A model generated the notes under the pieces. It worked only from the letters and a program-made list of their open reading frames with translations, was not told the DNA's origin and searched no databases. Source: Thiobacillus sp. UBA6918 (GTDB taxonomy: Bacteria; Pseudomonadota; Gammaproteobacteria; Burkholderiales; Thiobacillaceae). From it: 9,245 nt of DNA. The stretch covers positions 2,571-11,815 of the forward strand of contig DKAU01000077.1 in NCBI GenBank assembly GCA_002450925.1. Reading direction: 5' to 3'. Below are positions 5,872 to 9,245 of the stretch, piece after piece. The stretch's first letter is position 1; every line of letters begins with the position of its first letter. The position numbers were made by a program, and so were the translations under genes.

Positions 5872-6327
5872 ATGCGCTACTGGCTGATGAAATCGGAACC
5901 TTCCGATGTAAGTATTGACGACCTCGCCGCCATGCCCAGGCAGACCGTTGCATGGTATGGTGTGCGAAATTATCAGTCGCGCAACTTCATGCGCGACCAA
6001 ATGGAAGTCGGGGACAAGGTCCTCTTCTACCACTCTTCATGCGCCGAACCGGGTATTGCTGGGCTGGCTGAAGTCAGCAAAAAAGCCTATCCGGACGAAA
6101 CGCAATTTGATCCCAAAAACAAGTATTTCGACTCCAAGGCTACACGCGAGAGCCCCCGCTGGATGAATGTTGACGTCAGGCTGGTCAAAAAATCCCGGCT
6201 GGTGTCCATCAAGGAATTGCGCAGCCACCCCGAACTAGCCAACATGCGTATTCTGCAAAAAGGCAACAGGCTTTCCATCACGCCGGTTGACCCCAAGGAA
6301 TACAACTTCATTATCGGCCTGCTTTAG
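5872..6327 (+). CDS. EVE domain-containing protein (PUA-like)
   Basis: The 151-residue protein is essentially one EVE domain, a PUA-related fold whose known members bind modified bases in DNA or RNA. Visible family motifs are YWLMKSEPSD at the N-terminus, the VAWYGVRNYQSRNFMRDQM block (25-43), VGDKVLFYHSSC (46-57), PGIAGLAEV (60-68) and WMNVDVRLVKK (95-105). It begins three bases after the argB stop codon, so the two are co-transcribed and probably translationally coupled. The cellular role of stand-alone bacterial EVE proteins is not established. Nothing here, such as a nuclease domain or neighbouring restriction genes, suggests a defence role. Confidence 0.92.
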   Translation: MRYWLMKSEPSDVSIDDLAAMPRQTVAWYGVRNYQSRNFMRDQMEVGDKVLFYHSSCAEPGIAGLAEVSKKAYPDETQFDPKNKYFDSKATRESPRWMNVDVRLVKKSRLVSIKELRSHPELANMRILQKGNRLSITPVDPKEYNFIIGLL

Positions 6328-7113
6328 ATGGAATTTCTGGCGGGTTGCCTTCTGCTTGGCCTGGTGGCCGGTTTTGTTGCAGGCCTGCTGGGAGTAGGCG
6401 GCGGACTCATCATTGTTCCAGTGCTTGCCTGGCTTCTGGAGGCGCAAGGCTTTGCCGATAACGCCATTCACTTTGCCTTGGGCACATCACTCGCAAGCAT
6501 TCTTTTCACTTCGATATCGAGCTTTCGGGCACACCATGTACGCGGTGCTGTGGATTGGAACACGGTAAAGCGAATTTCTCCAGGTATTGTGGCTGGCACT
6601 TTCCTCGGCGCAGCCTTGGCATCGCGTCTTCCGGCCTTGCCGCTAAAAATATTCTTTACGGCATTTCTATTCTATGCAGCCGTGCAAATGTGGTGGAACT
6701 TCAAGCCCAACGCTCACCGGCAGCTCCCCGGAAACATCGGCATGTTGAGCGCGGGCGGAGTCATCGGTGCGGTTTCAAGCTGGGTGGGCATAGGTGGCGG
6801 CACCCTATCGGTACCGTTCCAACTCTGGTGCAATATCCCGTTACATAGAGCGATTGGGACCTCGTCTGCAATCGGTTTCCCGATTGCTGCCGCGGGAGCC
6901 TTGGGTTATGCCTTGAACGGCAACCCTGGCTCCGGATTGCCCGACACCTTTGGTTTCGTACACCTGACCGCCCTTGGCTGCATTGCACTTGGCAGCGTAT
7001 CCACAGCGCCATTGGGCGCACGTTCTGCCCACGCATTACCCGTTACTAAGCTCAAACGGATATTTGCGCTGCTATTGTTATTACTTGCAATCCGTATGGC
7101 GTTCACCTTTTAG
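6328..7113 (+). CDS. TSUP family (TauE/SafE, DUF81) membrane permease
   Basis: This 261-residue integral membrane protein has about eight hydrophobic segments and the internal duplication typical of the family. LLGVGGGLIIVP (20-31) in the first half is mirrored by WVGIGGGTLSVP (152-163) in the second. Members export or import sulfite, sulfoacetate or other organosulfur anions. The substrate cannot be told from sequence. The ATG follows the TAG of the EVE gene directly with no spacer, and there is no clear Shine-Dalgarno sequence, so re-initiation after the EVE gene is likely. It is the last gene of the argB unit. No hairpin terminator is seen in the 64-base gap to the next gene. Confidence 0.92.
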   Translation: MEFLAGCLLLGLVAGFVAGLLGVGGGLIIVPVLAWLLEAQGFADNAIHFALGTSLASILFTSISSFRAHHVRGAVDWNTVKRISPGIVAGTFLGAALASRLPALPLKIFFTAFLFYAAVQMWWNFKPNAHRQLPGNIGMLSAGGVIGAVSSWVGIGGGTLSVPFQLWCNIPLHRAIGTSSAIGFPIAAAGALGYALNGNPGSGLPDTFGFVHLTALGCIALGSVSTAPLGARSAHALPVTKLKRIFALLLLLLAIRMAFTF

Positions 7114-7177
7114 TTTGACCGCTAGGTAAAATGCACCTTCGAACCGAAAAGACCTATTCGCCATTCTCGGAGACAAG

Positions 7178-8608
7178 ATGAACGATACGCAAAGCGTACT
7201 GGGGTTTGTTGCACTTTATCTTGTGCTTTCTATTGGCATAGGCATGTATGCCGCTACAAAAGTAAAGAATACCGAAGACTACGTAGCTGCCGGGCGCTCG
7301 CTTCCCATGATCATGGTAATTGCCATGGTTTTTGCCACATGGTTCGGGGCAGAAACCGTATTAGGCATTCCGGCGACCTTCCTTGATGAGAATCTTGGCG
7401 GCACGATCTCCGACCCCTTTGGCGCCTCCCTTGCCTTGATTCTTTTTGGCCTGTTCTTTGCCCGCCCGCTTTACCGGATGAATCTTCTCACCCTTGGTGA
7501 TTTTTTCCGGAAACGCTTCAATCGTCCTGTTGAAGTCGTCATCTCGCTTGCCATTGCCTTGTCTTATCTTGGCTGGGTATCTGCACAAGTTACAGCACTA
7601 GGACTGGTTTTCAGCGTTTTGTCTGACAACGTAATCACCCAATCCCAGGGCATCATGATTGGCGCCGCTGTTGTTCTGCTTTACACCTTGTATGGAGGCA
7701 TGTGGTCAGTCGCACTGACGACATTTGTCCAAATGACCGTTATTGTTATTGGCTTGCTGTGGATATCCAAGCTGGTAGGAGACATGCCAGAAGTAAACGG
7801 CATTGCCCCGGTAGTAGAGCACGCCGCAAAAGCAGGAAAATTTCAATTCTGGCCCGACGCCAACTGGGCCGCCGTTATTACCTTTGTTGCCGGCCTGTTG
7901 ACCATGGGATTTGGTTCAATACCTCAGCAGGATGTTTTTCAGCGTGCCAATACTTCGAGGAATGAGAACATCGCGGTATGGGGCACAGTCATTGGCGGTT
8001 CGGCCTATTTCCTGTTTGCAGCTGTACCGATTTACCTGACTTATGCGGCCACATTGGTCGACCCGGCTACAACCAGTGATCTCCTTGCGAGGGACGCCCA
8101 GCTTGTCTTGCCCACCTTCGTCAAGACGCATCTGCCTTTATATGCACAGATCATTTTCTATGGCGCCCTGCTTTCAGTAATCATGTCCACTGCATCCGGG
8201 ACCTTGCTGGCACCTTCTGTCACACTTTCCGAGAACGTGATCAAGGAATTCATGCCCCATCATCGCATGAGCCAGAAAACGCTTCTTTGGGTCACCCGGA
8301 GCATCGTGATACTCTTTTCATTGCTCGTCGTGTTCTATTCCCTCTGGTCATTACAGTCTGATACGAGCATTCACCAGATGGTTGAAAACGCCTACAAGGT
8401 GACATTGGCATGTGCCTTTGTCCCGCTGGCAGCAGGGATATATTGGAAGAAGGCCAACAATTTCGGTGCAGGACTGTCGATCATTTTTGGACTGGCAGTG
8501 TGGGTCGGAATGGAGATGACCAATCCTGATTCCACGCTTCCCCCGCAATTTGGCGGTTTTATTGCCAGCATGGCCGGCATGATTTTCGGCAGTTTGCTGA
8601 GGAAATAA
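7178..8608 (+). CDS. Sodium:solute symporter (SSS/SLC5 family, PutP-like)
   Basis: The 476-residue protein has about 13 hydrophobic segments, the expected number for this family, and would couple uptake of a solute to inward sodium flow across the inner membrane. Family hallmarks are the first segment with the following EDYVAAGRSLP (33-43), ATWFGAETVLG (53-63), YTLYGGMWSVALTTFVQ (169-185), the QRANTSRNE loop (255-263) and IMSTASGTLL (335-344). In that last motif Ser337/Thr338 match the sodium-site residues of PutP. The substrate is unknown; proline, pantothenate, acetate and others are transported by relatives. The start has CGGAG five bases upstream. It converges with aroK, with only 23 bases between the stop codons and no obvious terminator. 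Confidence 0.93.
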   Translation: MNDTQSVLGFVALYLVLSIGIGMYAATKVKNTEDYVAAGRSLPMIMVIAMVFATWFGAETVLGIPATFLDENLGGTISDPFGASLALILFGLFFARPLYRMNLLTLGDFFRKRFNRPVEVVISLAIALSYLGWVSAQVTALGLVFSVLSDNVITQSQGIMIGAAVVLLYTLYGGMWSVALTTFVQMTVIVIGLLWISKLVGDMPEVNGIAPVVEHAAKAGKFQFWPDANWAAVITFVAGLLTMGFGSIPQQDVFQRANTSRNENIAVWGTVIGGSAYFLFAAVPIYLTYAATLVDPATTSDLLARDAQLVLPTFVKTHLPLYAQIIFYGALLSVIMSTASGTLLAPSVTLSENVIKEFMPHHRMSQKTLLWVTRSIVILFSLLVVFYSLWSLQSDTSIHQMVENAYKVTLACAFVPLAAGIYWKKANNFGAGLSIIFGLAVWVGMEMTNPDSTLPPQFGGFIASMAGMIFGSLLRK

Positions 8609-8631
8609 CTGCCCCTTCAAGCTGATTGTGA

Positions 8632-9180
8632 TTAGTTTTGGTCCGTTTCGCTTGTAGACAACATCAACAACTCGAGCTTGTCTTTGAGCTGACGGCTAAA
8701 GTTCGTCACACTCTGGCGTCCCGTATCTACAACCAGGTCTGCTACTTCACGGTATAGTGGATCACGCTCTGAGAATAAAGCTTTCAATTTTGCGAGTGGG
8801 TCGCCCGTCTGAAGCAAGGGACGGTTCTTGTCATGACGAGTTCTTTCATAGAGTTGCTCAGGCGTGCCTCTCAGGTATACAACCGTTCCCTGCGAGCTAA
8901 GCAAATCACGAGTACGTGAAGACAATACCGCCCCACCCCCTGTCCCCAAAACAATATTCGGTCTCATCACCAACTCGGCGATGACTGCCTCTTCCCTTTT
9001 ACGGAAACCAGCTTCGCCTTCAATATCGAAGATTACGGGTATCTTCACCCCCGTGCGCGCTTCGATCTCATGATCAGCATCAATAAAATTCTTGCCAAGC
9101 TGCTTGGCAAGAATTTTGCCTACAGTAGTTTTTCCCGCGCCCATCAAGCCAACGAGAAAGATGTTGTCCCTTTTACTCAT
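8632..9180 (-). CDS. aroK: Shikimate kinase
   Basis: AroK phosphorylates shikimate at the 3-hydroxyl with ATP, the fifth step of the pathway to chorismate. The 182-residue product has the P-loop GLMGAGKTT (11-19), the shikimate-binding Asp34/Asp36 (FIDADHEIE), Arg60 in FRKRE, the GTGGG motif (79-83), Arg120 in NRPLL of the lid and the ERDPLY motif (138-143) with Arg139. All key residues are present. I chose the ATG at 9180 because MSKRDNIFLVGLMGAGK is the standard start. The longer frame beginning at 9225 would start inside a terminator hairpin. No Shine-Dalgarno sequence is evident before 9180. The usual neighbour aroB is not downstream; the gene runs into a convergent symporter instead. Confidence 0.96.
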   Translation of the reverse strand: MSKRDNIFLVGLMGAGKTTVGKILAKQLGKNFIDADHEIEARTGVKIPVIFDIEGEAGFRKREEAVIAELVMRPNIVLGTGGGAVLSSRTRDLLSSQGTVVYLRGTPEQLYERTRHDKNRPLLQTGDPLAKLKALFSERDPLYREVADLVVDTGRQSVTNFSRQLKDKLELLMLSTSETDQN

Positions 9181-9186
9181 TGCTGA

Positions 9187-9192
9187 ATTGTA
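9187..9192 (-). promoter_or_regulatory. Candidate -10 element of aroK
   Basis: TACAAT on the minus strand ends exactly six bases before the aroK ATG. A promoter here would start transcription at or next to the start codon and give a leaderless mRNA, which would agree with the missing ribosome site. The region 16-18 bases upstream holds only a T-rich tract with no good -35 match, so confidence is low. Confidence 0.3.
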
Positions 9193-9206
9193 GCCGAGGA
9201 CCCGAC

Positions 9207-9237
9207 AAAAAAATAACGCCCCCAAAGGGGCGTTATT
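9207..9237 (-). terminator. Rho-independent terminator upstream of aroK
   Basis: The arms 9212-9222 (AATAACGCCCC) and 9227-9237 (GGGGCGTTATT) form an 11-base-pair stem with a four-base loop. On the minus strand the stem is followed by T residues from the A-run at 9207-9213. It should end the transcript of a minus-strand gene beyond the right edge, before aroK begins. It could also act as an attenuator if that gene and aroK share a transcript. Confidence 0.85.
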
Positions 9238-9245
9238 ACTTGAAA

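Noticed and set aside
7115..7132. TTGACC and TAAAAT before the symporter gene as a sigma-70 promoter
   Set aside because: The two boxes are only six bases apart. No acceptable -35 lies 16-18 bases before TAAAAT (7127-7132).
9181..9225. Longer aroK start at 9225
   Set aside because: It would begin inside the terminator hairpin and add 15 residues not seen in shikimate kinases.

Overview
The window looks like chromosome from a Gram-negative proteobacterium, most likely a betaproteobacterium. The grounds are the shikimate kinase lacking a downstream aroB, the style of the ArgB and EVE proteins, periplasmic and outer-membrane proteins, and an RpoH-type promoter. GC content is moderate by eye. 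No lineage marker such as rRNA is present, so this placement is an inference. No mobile element, tRNA, rRNA or CRISPR array is visible, and no stretch over 300 bases lacks a gene.

Layout. (1) 1-1269 (+) is the 3' part of a TolC-family outer-membrane channel gene. Its product carries an extra C-terminal calcium-type (TSP3) repeat and an OmpA peptidoglycan-binding domain. (2) 1270-1382 is a convergent gap with one terminator for each strand. (3) 1383-4307 (-) is one transcription unit read right to left: an ECF sigma factor, a small zinc-finger anti-sigma factor, a secreted Cys-motif precursor, a DUF692 (MNIO) enzyme and a DUF2063 partner. This is a bufferin/Hvf-type copper-binding RiPP locus. 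(4) 4308-4462 is a divergent promoter region with a strong RpoH-type promoter toward (5) an hsp20 gene (4463-4888, +). (6) 4987-7113 (+) is a tight unit: argB, an EVE-domain gene and a TauE/SafE-type permease. (7) 7178-8608 (+) is a sodium:solute symporter. (8) 8632-9180 (-) is shikimate kinase aroK, with a terminator for an unseen upstream minus-strand gene just before it.

The most interesting element is the RiPP locus. The putative precursor (3007-3450) is not a plain bufferin. It has a signal peptide and two copies of the Cys motif EAKCGQGKCG, and a pair of canonical EF-hand calcium-binding loops lies between those copies. The DNA of the two motif copies differs only at synonymous positions. 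From family knowledge, DUF692 enzymes with DUF2063 partners convert Cys residues in such motifs into copper-binding heterocycles, and ECF sigma/anti-sigma pairs control related loci in response to metals. A precursor joining modified Cys motifs to a folded EF-hand pair suggests a periplasmic protein that may bind both copper and calcium. This link is inferred, not shown. The DoxX-type membrane protein often found in such operons is absent here.
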